Part shown: piece after piece, positions 1 to 6,816 of the stretch | How positions within the stretch are numbered: the first letter of the stretch is position 1 | Layout: every line of letters begins with the position of its first letter | Assembly (NCBI GenBank): GCA_001775255.1 | Contig: MFCJ01000127.1 | Span: forward strand, 16,412 to 38,874 | From: Candidatus Dadabacteria bacterium RIFCSPHIGHO2_12_FULL_53_21 | GTDB lineage: Bacteria; Desulfobacterota_D; UBA1144; Nemesobacterales; UBA2774 | Direction of reading: 5' to 3' | DNA: 22,463 bases | Program-made: the position numbers and the translations under genes | Notes under the pieces: model-generated | Databases searched by the model: none | Seen by the model: the letters and a program-made list of their open reading frames with translations, nothing else | What the model was told of the DNA's origin: nothing

Positions 1-205
1 GAGGCCCTTTCCAGTTCCAGTGCTCGATGATTCCCCCTATAGCGGCTAGCATACTCTTGGGGGTAGAAGGGTGCGGCGTATCGACGCGGTATCTTTCCCC
101 CACGAGAACTCCTTTCTCAATATCGACCGGGGCGGACTTGATACCCGTCCCTCCTATATCTATTCCAAGTACGTGGGTTTCCGAATTAACCGGTTTTTTC
201 GCCAT
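1..205 (-). CDS. ppgK: Polyphosphate glucokinase (ROK family), 5' part only
   Basis: This is the first 68 codons of a gene that runs off the left edge. The product would phosphorylate glucose in the cytoplasm using polyphosphate (and often ATP). After a short lead (MAKKPVNSETHV) comes the phosphate-binding signature LGIDIGGTGIKSAPVD, followed by a TPHPSTP stretch and IIEHWNWKGP. This order is typical of polyphosphate-glucose phosphotransferases rather than of generic ROK repressors. The ATG is preceded at a short distance by AAAGGCGG, a usable ribosome binding site. The gene is divergent from the folate operon, with about 257 bp between them. The polyphosphate specificity is inferred from the N-terminus only, because the later ROK motifs lie outside the window. 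Confidence 0.8.
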   Translation of the reverse strand, partial: MAKKPVNSETHVLGIDIGGTGIKSAPVDIEKGVLVGERYRVDTPHPSTPKSMLAAIGGIIEHWNWKGP

Positions 206-462
206 GTATCCGCCTTTGCCAGGATTAATGAAATTCATTTAATTCTACACCAATTCGGCGGGAGATATGAAACATAGTATGATAATTTCAGACAGAACTG
301 AAGTCGTTCCCGCACTCCGGGCGGACGGTGGGATCGAAGACAGCATCACGGACCGGAACCTCTTCGAACCGCGGGATCAGGCGGCTTAGCCGCTAGCGCC
401 CGGTGTGCTATACTGTCCGTGTTTAAAATAAGGGCTTAGACAAGCTCGGGACATAAACGATA

Positions 463-1176
463 ATGAAAAAAGCGGCTTTTATAACTGGCGGGGGAGAGAG
501 ACTGGGCAAAGCCATGGCGCTCGCCCTTGCCGGCATGGGTTACGACATCGCCCTACACTATAACAGCTCGGAGAAGCCTGCTAAGAAGACCGCGGAAGAG
601 ATAAAAGCCACAGGAAGAAAGTGTGAAATATTCAAAGCCGACCTCTCTATCACAAGGGGAATTAAACCCTTGACGGCGCGGGTATTCCGCGCATTTCCTT
701 ACTGCTCGCTTCTCATCAATAACGCGTCTATATTTGAAGACACGGACTTTATGAAAGTTACCGAGGAATCGTTCGACAGGGAATTCACACTCAATTTCAA
801 GGCGCCATTCTTCCTGTCCCAGGAATTCAGCAGGCGGAAGTCAGCGGAAATAATAATCAACATGCTCGATGCGAGGGTTTCTACAATCGAACCCGGCCAT
901 TTCGTCTACAACCTGAGCAAGAAAGCGCTCCGCGACTTCACACTCATGGCGGCCCGCGCCCTCGGACCCAAAATACGCGTAAACGGGATATGTCCGGGAC
1001 CAATGCTCCCGCCTCCTGGCAAGGACTCGAAATACCTGAAACGCATATCGGGGCATATACCGCTCGGAAAGCCGGGGCATCCCGACTACGTGATAACGGC
1101 ATTGAAATATATACTCGAAAACAGTTATGTGACCGGAGAGTGCCTGTTCGTCGACGGGGGACAGCACTTGGGCTAA
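463..1176 (+). CDS. folM: Pteridine reductase / FolM-type short-chain dehydrogenase
   Basis: This 237-residue NADPH-dependent SDR probably reduces dihydrofolate or dihydromonapterin. The nucleotide-binding motif is TGGGERLG (residues 8-15), with Arg where classical SDRs have Gly; this TGxxxRxG form marks the PTR1/FolM group. NNAS is at 86-89. The catalytic region has Asp136 where most SDRs have Ser, then Tyr149 and Lys153. The 13-residue Asp-Tyr spacing matches the Asp-Tyr-Lys triad of trypanosomatid PTR1. It is the first gene of a tight operon with folB (12 bp gap) and folK, which supports a pterin role. No good ribosome binding site is visible before the ATG. A weak -10 (TATACT, 409-414) and an inverted repeat GCGGCTtAGCCGC (381-393) lie upstream. 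It could be a generic SDR, but the neighbours and the Arg argue against that. Confidence 0.75.
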   Translation: MKKAAFITGGGERLGKAMALALAGMGYDIALHYNSSEKPAKKTAEEIKATGRKCEIFKADLSITRGIKPLTARVFRAFPYCSLLINNASIFEDTDFMKVTEESFDREFTLNFKAPFFLSQEFSRRKSAEIIINMLDARVSTIEPGHFVYNLSKKALRDFTLMAARALGPKIRVNGICPGPMLPPPGKDSKYLKRISGHIPLGKPGHPDYVITALKYILENSYVTGECLFVDGGQHLG

Positions 1177-1188
1177 AGGGAGAATAAG

Positions 1189-1536
1189 GTGATAATAAAG
1201 ATAGAGAACCTGAGACTGAGGACCGTTGTCGGCATCTTCGAGTGGGAGAAGAAGGTAAAGCAGGATATCGTCATAAACATCGAGATCGAATTCGACGGCA
1301 GGGAGGCCGTGGAAAAGGACGATATTGCGTTTACCGTCGATTATAAGTCCATAACGAAAAGAATCATTTCCGAAGTCGAGGGCAGAGAATTCAACCTCAT
1401 AGAAAGGATCGCCGGCGACGTAGTGAGTATAATCCTCGAGGACGGGAGGGTGAGTAAAGCGACCGCCAAGGTCGACAAGCCCGGGGCGCTCCGCTTCGCC
1501 GATACCGTTTCCGTCATACACTCGGAATCGAAATGA
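1189..1536 (+). CDS. folB: Dihydroneopterin aldolase
   Basis: This 115-residue protein has the normal length for FolB, which cleaves 7,8-dihydroneopterin to 6-hydroxymethyl-dihydropterin and glycolaldehyde in tetrahydrofolate synthesis. Visible family landmarks are VVGIFEWEKKVKQ near the N-terminus, VDYKSI (Tyr52, pterin pocket), FNLIERIA (Glu72, pterin anchor) and VDKPGALRFA (Lys97, catalytic lysine position). The start is GTG. A GGGAG box overlapping the stop codon of the upstream reductase supports it and suggests coupled translation. The next gene, folK, begins 18 bp after this stop. The product of this enzyme is the substrate of FolK, so gene order follows the pathway. Confidence 0.9.
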   Translation: MIIKIENLRLRTVVGIFEWEKKVKQDIVINIEIEFDGREAVEKDDIAFTVDYKSITKRIISEVEGREFNLIERIAGDVVSIILEDGRVSKATAKVDKPGALRFADTVSVIHSESK

Positions 1537-1554
1537 GACTCCGGTACTTCAAAG

Positions 1555-1947
1555 ATGAACGTTAACAGGGCAGTAATAGGACTCGGCTCCAATATCAATG
1601 CCGAAGAGAACATACGCAGGGCCAAAGAAGCGATCGCGGGGGAATTCATGCTGATAAAGTCCTCCTCGTTCGTCGAGACGGAGCCCGTCGGGTTTAAGGA
1701 GCAGGATAGATTCATAAACGGGGCTCTCCTGATCGAGACGGAACTCAACGCCGCCCGTTTAGAATCGCGGTTAAAAGTGCTGGAAACGGAGCTCGGGAGG
1801 GTGAAAACAGACAACAAGTACGGTCCCAGGTCAATCGACCTCGACATCCTCGTCTGGAACGGAGAGGTCGTCGATGAGGAAGTCTATGAGAGAGAGTTCC
1901 TGAGAACGTCGATCAATGAATTAATGCCCGATCTCGATCTGTTGTAA
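1555..1947 (+). CDS. folK: 6-hydroxymethyl-dihydropterin pyrophosphokinase, short form
   Basis: This 130-residue HPPK transfers pyrophosphate from ATP to 6-hydroxymethyl-dihydropterin, the step after FolB. Motifs are GLGSN (residues 9-13), FVETEPVGF, FINGALLIET, ELGRVK and the signature YGPRSIDLDIL, which carries the two Mg-binding aspartates. The family is usually about 155-165 residues. Here the segment after the signature is shortened: the usual PHPR-type stretch is missing and VVDEEVYEREF follows almost directly, before INELMPDL. The lost stretch normally contributes an ATP-contacting histidine, so activity may be altered. It is the last gene of the folate operon and converges with the next gene at a gap of only 2 bp. 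Confidence 0.85.
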   Translation: MNVNRAVIGLGSNINAEENIRRAKEAIAGEFMLIKSSSFVETEPVGFKEQDRFINGALLIETELNAARLESRLKVLETELGRVKTDNKYGPRSIDLDILVWNGEVVDEEVYEREFLRTSINELMPDLDLL

Positions 1948-1949
1948 TT

Positions 1950-2486
1950 TTATCTGCTCATCAATTGATTGGACGGCAGACCGGGGTCGAGAACCTTACG
2001 CGCCGTTTCCACCCCCGCTACCGGCAGATTATCCGGATTTAATACCCCTATTTGAACGAGTACCGAGGCCTGGTCCCAATAAATATGCTCGCTCGATATC
2101 TTCCCGTCCTTAAACTGGACTATGACGACGAGCGGAAGCTCGACCTTTTTTCCAGTCGGGCGTATGCCGGGCAGTATCCAGGGCATATCTATGTTATGAG
2201 TAAATTTAAAAATCAGCTCATCTACAACTGTATCGCTCCCGACGGTGCGGGATACGAGGGCGAGCTCGACGTCTTCAGGCTGGTACGGAATAAAGTGTTT
2301 CGAATAGAAATCGCGGACATTATCCCGGCCGGAGCCCCCGGTCATTACGGGGACATGATTAACGTGAGGCTCGTCAGTCATTGTGCGCATGGTTTCATCC
2401 GTATCCTTGGACTCGAATTCGCACTTCGTGTGCTTATCCCAGATTTCCACCATTCTTTGCTGCTCAGCCGTCAGTTCTTTGCTCAT
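1950..2486 (-). CDS. SnoaL/NTF2-like family protein (carboxymethylenebutenolidase-like annotation group)
   Basis: This is a 178-residue single-domain protein of the NTF2/SnoaL cone fold. It matches a widespread bacterial group with features such as YVNHVPVMTGG-type text (here HVNHVPVMTGGSGRD), a FYSKHFIP segment, HNIDMPWILPGI and EHIYWDQASVLVQIG. Proteins of this group are often annotated as nuclear transport factor 2 family or carboxymethylenebutenolidase, but no reaction is established for them, so none is assigned. The ATG at 2486 is chosen over an in-frame GTG at 2501 because a GAGGAGAT ribosome binding site lies between the two and fits only the ATG. There is no signal peptide, so it is cytoplasmic. 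An inverted repeat ATCCGTC/GACGGAT (2527-2553) lies just upstream. Confidence 0.7.
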   Translation of the reverse strand: MSKELTAEQQRMVEIWDKHTKCEFESKDTDETMRTMTDEPHVNHVPVMTGGSGRDNVRDFYSKHFIPYQPEDVELALVSRTVGSDTVVDELIFKFTHNIDMPWILPGIRPTGKKVELPLVVIVQFKDGKISSEHIYWDQASVLVQIGVLNPDNLPVAGVETARKVLDPGLPSNQLMSR

Positions 2487-2597
2487 AACATATCTCCTCA
2501 CCTCTGTATTTGATTCCGATTATCCGATCCGTCAATCGAATTAGCGGACGGATTTTGAACTATAAATTAATCGAGGTTCCCGGCTTAGGAAGTTTAT

Positions 2598-3350
2598 TTA
2601 TCGATCCTCTCCAGTATTTATTAATACGTTCAGCGTCTCCTTCATGCGGTCATAATGAGACCCTTTCCAGTAGACCTTGCCGCAGTCCGTGCAAATATAG
2701 AATTCGTCGTAATAAAGTTTGGTCTTAGGCTCGAGCCTGTCGAGGATCGCCTCTTTTTCCACCGGTACGATAACGCCGTTGCATTCGAGGCATCTATTGA
2801 AGGGTTTGACAAGCGGGTAGTAACCGAACCTCCCGAGCACCTCCTTCACCTGTATTCGGGGGTCGTCCGACCTGAGCCAGTAGCCGTGCGTTATTATCCT
2901 GAATCTGAGGAGCCTTCTGTCGCGGGTGAGGACGATGCGTTTCTCGCTCCCGGCAAGCCCCGCCATTTCATGGTCTGTGTAGTCATTCCTGTATGCCGCA
3001 TCGAACCCGAGCATCCTGAGACGCCTCGCAAGCTTCCCGAGATTGACGTCCACGACAAACAATGGACGCGGCTCTTCCCTGAGCGCTACTTTTTCGGGAA
3101 TCTCCAGGTTGTATGATGCCGGATAAACGGATACAGCGTCCCCGTCCTTCAAATGGCAGCCGAAGCCGACCGAGGTCCCGTTTACGATAATCGAATCAAC
3201 CTCAGTATGAGGGACGCCCATAGCCTCGATCGCGTCTTTTACGGAAGGCCTTCCGTCGAAATGGTATCGAATAGGGAATACCGTACCGGGATCGGGAAAG
3301 AAATCACGAAGCTCGTGATAGAAATGAAAAAGCGCCCTGTTTTCAGGCAT
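2598..3350 (-). CDS. Ubiquitin-fold plus Mut7-C RNase domain protein
   Basis: This 250-residue protein combines three parts. Residues 5-80 look like the Ub-Mut7C beta-grasp (ThiS-like) domain, with SVKDAIEAMGVPHTEVD and LKDGDAVSVYP. Residues 97-180 form the Mut7-C RNase domain of the PIN-like superfamily, with FVVDVNLGKLARRLRMLGFD (Asp101) and IVLTRDRRLL (Asp144). Residues 187-223 carry a zinc-ribbon pair, CLEC and CTDC. The domain family is named after the C-terminus of the animal exonuclease Mut-7 and is predicted to act on RNA. The bacterial substrate is not known. The start has no clear ribosome binding site. It is flanked by genes on the same strand at gaps of about 55-110 bp, with no obvious shared pathway. 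Confidence 0.8.
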   Translation of the reverse strand: MPENRALFHFYHELRDFFPDPGTVFPIRYHFDGRPSVKDAIEAMGVPHTEVDSIIVNGTSVGFGCHLKDGDAVSVYPASYNLEIPEKVALREEPRPLFVVDVNLGKLARRLRMLGFDAAYRNDYTDHEMAGLAGSEKRIVLTRDRRLLRFRIITHGYWLRSDDPRIQVKEVLGRFGYYPLVKPFNRCLECNGVIVPVEKEAILDRLEPKTKLYYDEFYICTDCGKVYWKGSHYDRMKETLNVLINTGEDR

Positions 3351-3405
3351 CGGCTGAACCCGGTCTAATATTCCCGATATTTATATCAGAGAGTATAGCT
3401 AACGC

Positions 3406-5070
3406 TCACAGGAATATTATCGGGAGGTATTCGAGTAAGTCGCTCAGGCTCGCGGGCTGGTTCCTGAACCCTATGTAGCCGTCGGGGCGTATGAGATACA
3501 GGCTCGATTTCGCGGCTCCGAAATCGCGGTGCATCAGCAGATCCTCATCCCTCCATACGGAACTCATCTTTATGAAATCGGGCGGGAGCGCGTTTGTGCC
3601 CGCGATTAAATGAACGTCGATCATGTCTTCGTATTCCGTTTCTATGGAGCGGCGTATTTTTCTCAATTCATCGAATTCCATATCCTCGGGCAGGGCGCCT
3701 GTGAAGAGCAGCAGCTTGTGCCTTGTATCTTTAAAGAGACCGTAGAGCTGCGTGCTGTATTTTCCGTCGAGACTCAAGAGGGTATAATCCTTTACACGCT
3801 CTCCCGCTTGAAGGTCGTGCCTGTAATTGTGGTATCCCTCGACCGCATCGGGCTGATACCACCTTTCTACGACAATCGGACTCTCCCTGTAGTTTATCTC
3901 TATCTGGGATAACGTCGTGAGAAGCTTTTCCTGAACCGCATCGATCTTCGACAACCTGCCAATGAGATTATTCCGTATTGCGCTCAGCACCGGGTTGTGT
4001 ATGCCGACCATACGCGCGGCTTTGTCCGTCAAATTGACCACACCCTCCCCGATGCGGTGCCTTTCCTCATTGTAGCTCCCGAGTATGCTTTCGGGTGATT
4101 TACCCTTAAGCACAAGCGCGAGCTTCCACGCGAGGTTGTACGAATCCTGTATACCCGTATTCATGCCCTGACCGCCCATAGGGCTGTGAATGTGGGCCGC
4201 GTCTCCGGAGAGAAACACCCTGCCGTCGCCGTATTTATCGACCATACGGTGATGGAGCTTGAAATAGGCGAGCCAGTTGGGATTGCCGACGCTCCTGTAA
4301 TCGATTTCCCTCTCCCCCATGAGCCTCCTCACATCTTCGATTGTCGGATCCGGCATCTCTTCGTCAACCGGAGCGTCCGGGAGCTCGAACATCAATCTCC
4401 CCCTGTCGCTGTAAAGAGGGAAATAGGCGGTCACACCCCGGGGGTGAATAAAGACCGAGAGATGGTGGAGCGGGTATTTCCAGTCGAGGTCGCAGTCGGC
4501 AAGAAGCCAGTAGTTGGGGTAAGGAGCGCCCTTGAATTCGAGGTCGAGGAGATGACGCGATGTGCTGTGGGCACCGTCGCATCCGGCTATATAAGAACAA
4601 TCGATGAATTCTTCGGAGCCGTCCTTCAATCCGATCCGGGCTCGAAGGGAGTCTTGCTTGTGCTCGATGCCGACGAGCTCCTTCTCACGCTCGACCCTGA
4701 TGCCGTACGATTCCAGATGAGCGTTAAGTATCTTCTCCGTGTCGCTCTGGGCGATGATCAGGAAGAATGGATATTTGGATTGAAGGCTGTCGAAAACTAC
4801 GCTCGCCAGGGGCTTTCCGTGATTGTACATATCGAACCCGTTACAGATATTGCCCTGCCCGAGCACGGTATCCGCAATGCCCATGCCCTCGAAGAGCTCG
4901 AGTGTCCGCGCATGGATTCCGAAGGCCTTCGACTTGTCGGAAGGGGCCGGAGACTTGTCGATTATTCTGGGCGTGATACCGTGTCTCGCTAGCTCGCACG
5001 CCATTGTGAGCCCCGTAGGACCGGCACCTACCACCAATACATCCGCTCGTGAATTATCGGAAGCAGTCAT
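3406..5070 (-). CDS. FAD-dependent monooxygenase (PheA/TfdB/MhpA-like)
   Basis: This is a 554-residue class A flavoprotein monooxygenase, probably hydroxylating an aromatic or polyketide-like substrate with NAD(P)H and O2. Seen in order are the dinucleotide fold GAGPTGL (about residues 15-21), the GCDGAHSTSR motif that contacts FAD and NAD(P)H (about 163-172), and FLSGDAAHIHSPMGGQGMN (about 286-304) for the FAD ribityl chain. The C-terminal region from about 420 resembles the thioredoxin-like dimerisation domain of phenol hydroxylases and ends in YLIRPDGYIGFR. The ATG at 5070 is preferred to the upstream in-frame TTG because TTGGAG sits 6-7 nt before it. The substrate cannot be told. A perfect palindrome upstream suggests a dedicated repressor. 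Confidence 0.85.
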   Translation of the reverse strand: MTASDNSRADVLVVGAGPTGLTMACELARHGITPRIIDKSPAPSDKSKAFGIHARTLELFEGMGIADTVLGQGNICNGFDMYNHGKPLASVVFDSLQSKYPFFLIIAQSDTEKILNAHLESYGIRVEREKELVGIEHKQDSLRARIGLKDGSEEFIDCSYIAGCDGAHSTSRHLLDLEFKGAPYPNYWLLADCDLDWKYPLHHLSVFIHPRGVTAYFPLYSDRGRLMFELPDAPVDEEMPDPTIEDVRRLMGEREIDYRSVGNPNWLAYFKLHHRMVDKYGDGRVFLSGDAAHIHSPMGGQGMNTGIQDSYNLAWKLALVLKGKSPESILGSYNEERHRIGEGVVNLTDKAARMVGIHNPVLSAIRNNLIGRLSKIDAVQEKLLTTLSQIEINYRESPIVVERWYQPDAVEGYHNYRHDLQAGERVKDYTLLSLDGKYSTQLYGLFKDTRHKLLLFTGALPEDMEFDELRKIRRSIETEYEDMIDVHLIAGTNALPPDFIKMSSVWRDEDLLMHRDFGAAKSSLYLIRPDGYIGFRNQPASLSDLLEYLPIIFL

Positions 5071-5112
5071 GACAAACTCCAACTGTACGCATGATTTTAT
5101 CGATATTGAAAC

Positions 5113-5126
5113 TATGACCCGTCATA
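5113..5126. promoter_or_regulatory. Palindromic operator candidate upstream of the monooxygenase
   Basis: TATGACccGTCATA is a perfect 6-2-6 inverted repeat 43 bp upstream of the monooxygenase start. On the minus strand it lies between a TTGCAT (-35-like) and a CATAGT (-10-like) box with 16 bp spacing, so a bound repressor would block this promoter. No adjacent regulator gene is present. The operator role is inferred from position and symmetry. Confidence 0.35.
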
Positions 5127-5275
5127 ATTGTAATGCAAAATCGACCGATGCCTATCGCGGGAATATAATTTGAGCATTTTAAATGACCGGTTCAGGCCTC
5201 GGAAACATTCATATATTCAGGAGAATAGATGTTACACCGAATGCTATGATTTTCACAAAATCACCGTTTTTCCGT

Positions 5276-6325
5276 TTACTTGAGAAACTGCTTCAGGGGG
5301 CCGCCGGGGTTTATAACCCCTTTGAGCCCGGCATAACCGACAGTAACGAAATAGGACCCTTCGACGTAGGGCCCGACAGCATAAGGGGCAAATGCGAACG
5401 TTATGCCCCTCGGCGATATCACGAACGCGCTCAGGTCATCGGCTTTGAGCTCCTTCAGCTCTCCGTTCAATACCCAGCCAGCCTGCTGTTTTCTAAGGTC
5501 TCTGATGCAATAATCGGACAGGACTTTAACATAGTTCGACTTGGGGGTAAACAGATCGGACAAGCTCAGAAGCAACGCCTTTCCGTCTTTGATCCAGTAA
5601 TTGGAGGACATGTAGAACGTATTACCGTGGGCCCCGCCCGTATATGAGAAGACCTCTCCCGAAAGACTGATCAATTCGGGTGAATAGTATTCAATGGAAT
5701 AACTGAAGTTTTCCTGCCATTCCCCCGCCGATTCCTGAGAACCGAAATACTCCTCTGCCTCGCCGGCGAATTTTTTCTTCTCGGACACGGCTTCTTTTTC
5801 GAGCCTCTCCGTTATTTCCCGGTTAGCTTTGGTATCCGTAATAAATGAAGGGTACATATATGATGCCTCATATTTAGACTTTGCATTTACATTTGTCGAG
5901 ACGAAGTCGGCGACCTTCGTGAGCTTAAACGGCAGAGTGGAGAGCCCGTTTGCCTTCGACCATTCGCCTTCTATGTACATTCCGAAGCTCTTGCCCTCGC
6001 TTCGGACGGTTCCTTTAAATGTCCCCGTTTTCTGCCCCTTCTCATCCTGCTCCACCATATTCAGAGCAGAAGATTTGAGATCGAATTCACCGGTAAGGGG
6101 GATCGGTATGCCGACTTTGTCATACATATACGAACCTGAGACATCCCCGGAATCGATTACCAGCTCCATCTGGACCGGAAAATTATCCCCAATGGTGCCG
6201 ACATAATAGTATCGGGATTCGTTGCCGGCATTATCCTGAGCATGTGCGGATATACAGACAGGAACATTACAAAATACTGTAATTAAGAAGAGGTAAGCGG
6301 CATTTCTGAGACTAAATTCGACCAT
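5276..6325 (-). CDS. Secreted DUF3298 (RsiV-like C-terminal domain) protein
   Basis: This 349-residue exported protein has a signal peptide covering about residues 1-29 (hydrophobic AAYLFLITVFC, probable cut after SAHA). Residues about 38-135 form a beta-rich region (YYYVGTIGDNFPVQMELVI, GDVSGSYMY) with repeated Gly-x-Tyr/Phe turns. The C-terminal half shows the DUF4163/DUF3298 pattern: a YTGGAHG motif, later LSLSDLFTP, then FAFAPYAVGPYVEGSYFVTVGY. DUF3298 occurs in RsiV, which binds lysozyme, and in many periplasmic proteins of unknown role, so no ligand is assigned. The GGGAGCGATAA before the ATG is a good ribosome binding site. The gene stands alone, with 205 bp to the monooxygenase and about 490 bp of regulatory sequence upstream. 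Confidence 0.75.
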   Translation of the reverse strand: MVEFSLRNAAYLFLITVFCNVPVCISAHAQDNAGNESRYYYVGTIGDNFPVQMELVIDSGDVSGSYMYDKVGIPIPLTGEFDLKSSALNMVEQDEKGQKTGTFKGTVRSEGKSFGMYIEGEWSKANGLSTLPFKLTKVADFVSTNVNAKSKYEASYMYPSFITDTKANREITERLEKEAVSEKKKFAGEAEEYFGSQESAGEWQENFSYSIEYYSPELISLSGEVFSYTGGAHGNTFYMSSNYWIKDGKALLLSLSDLFTPKSNYVKVLSDYCIRDLRKQQAGWVLNGELKELKADDLSAFVISPRGITFAFAPYAVGPYVEGSYFVTVGYAGLKGVINPGGPLKQFLK

Positions 6326-6458
6326 TTATCGCTCCCGATATTAACCAACAATAATTATTGCAATAGTATAATAATCTTAAAACAAAAGTATTCTATCTAT
6401 TTGCCGCAGCGTTGCCTTCATTTGTCACCCCATTATCGAAATCCGTCACAAGAGCTTA

Positions 6459-6473
6459 TGACAAGTTTTGTCA
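6459..6473. promoter_or_regulatory. Enhancer-like palindrome upstream of the sigma-54 promoter
   Basis: TGACAA-gtt-TTGTCA is a perfect 6-3-6 inverted repeat centred about 141 bp upstream of the predicted sigma-54 start site. That is a typical distance for a binding site of a bacterial enhancer-binding protein. It could instead be an operator for the divergent DUF3298 gene, whose start is about 134 bp away. Confidence 0.45.
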
Positions 6474-6580
6474 AAAAGGTGCAAAACATTTGCCCTGTTT
6501 GTAGCTCAAACACACTGCCGCACGATAGCAGAATGAATATTATATAATCTTATGAGGATGTTGCGCAATTTTGGGACATT

Positions 6581-6596
6581 TGGCACACCTGTTGCA
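6581..6596 (+). promoter_or_regulatory. Sigma-54 (RpoN) promoter
   Basis: TGGCAC-ACCTG-TTGCA matches the -24/-12 consensus of sigma-54 holoenzyme (TGGCACR-N4-TTGCW), with GG and GC separated by the required spacing. Transcription should begin near 6607 on the + strand. No annotated + strand gene follows until 8199, and an intrinsic terminator intervenes, so the product is predicted to be a short RNA. Confidence 0.75.
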
Positions 6597-6606
6597 TAAC
6601 AAACTC

Positions 6607-6782
6607 AATAAGCATACATGAAATTAAGGGTCATTGAATGGGAGCAGCTTCGGTACGAGTTGAAATGTAGTAAATGACTTTTAAGAAACATAAGTAGATT
6701 TACCTGAAGACGGCCATAACATATTCCCCATCCTCTAAAGGGTGAATCTTTGAAGAAATTCATGGGTTCACCCTTATTTTTT
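6607..6782 (+). ncRNA. Predicted sigma-54-dependent small RNA
   Basis: This interval runs from the predicted sigma-54 start site to the end of an oligo-T run after a terminator hairpin, giving a transcript of about 176 nt. Both adjacent genes are on the other strand, so neither uses this promoter or this terminator. The RNA contains one possible 19-codon reading frame (6618-6677, MKLRVIEWEQLRYELKCSK) without a ribosome binding site, so it is most simply a regulatory RNA, possibly with a small peptide. It does not resemble any RNA family I can name. The start and end points are inferred from promoter and terminator positions. Confidence 0.55.
6737..6782 (+). terminator. Intrinsic terminator of the predicted small RNA
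   Basis: AAGGGTGAA (6738-6746) pairs with TTCACCCTT (6767-6775). The loop contains a second small stem, TGAA-gaaa-TTCA, and the hairpin is followed by ATTTTTT. The T-run is on the + strand side only. In the reverse direction the hairpin is followed by no T-run, so it is not the terminator of the phosphatase gene at 6817. Confidence 0.75.
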
Positions 6783-6816
6783 GCCAGGCAGATATCGATT
6801 ATTCGGAATGAACTCT

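Noticed and set aside
841..1521. 226-codon minus-strand frame across the pteridine reductase and folB genes
   Set aside because: It is antisense to two clear folate genes with strong motifs and has no family resemblance; the open frame follows from codon bias.
2527..2553. ATCCGTC/GACGGAT hairpin as a terminator of the Mut7-C gene
   Set aside because: The short T-run is on the + strand only, while the gene is on the minus strand; I leave it as an unassigned inverted repeat.
4186..4992. 268-codon + strand frame inside the monooxygenase gene
   Set aside because: It is a shadow of the FAD monooxygenase, whose motifs span the same bases.
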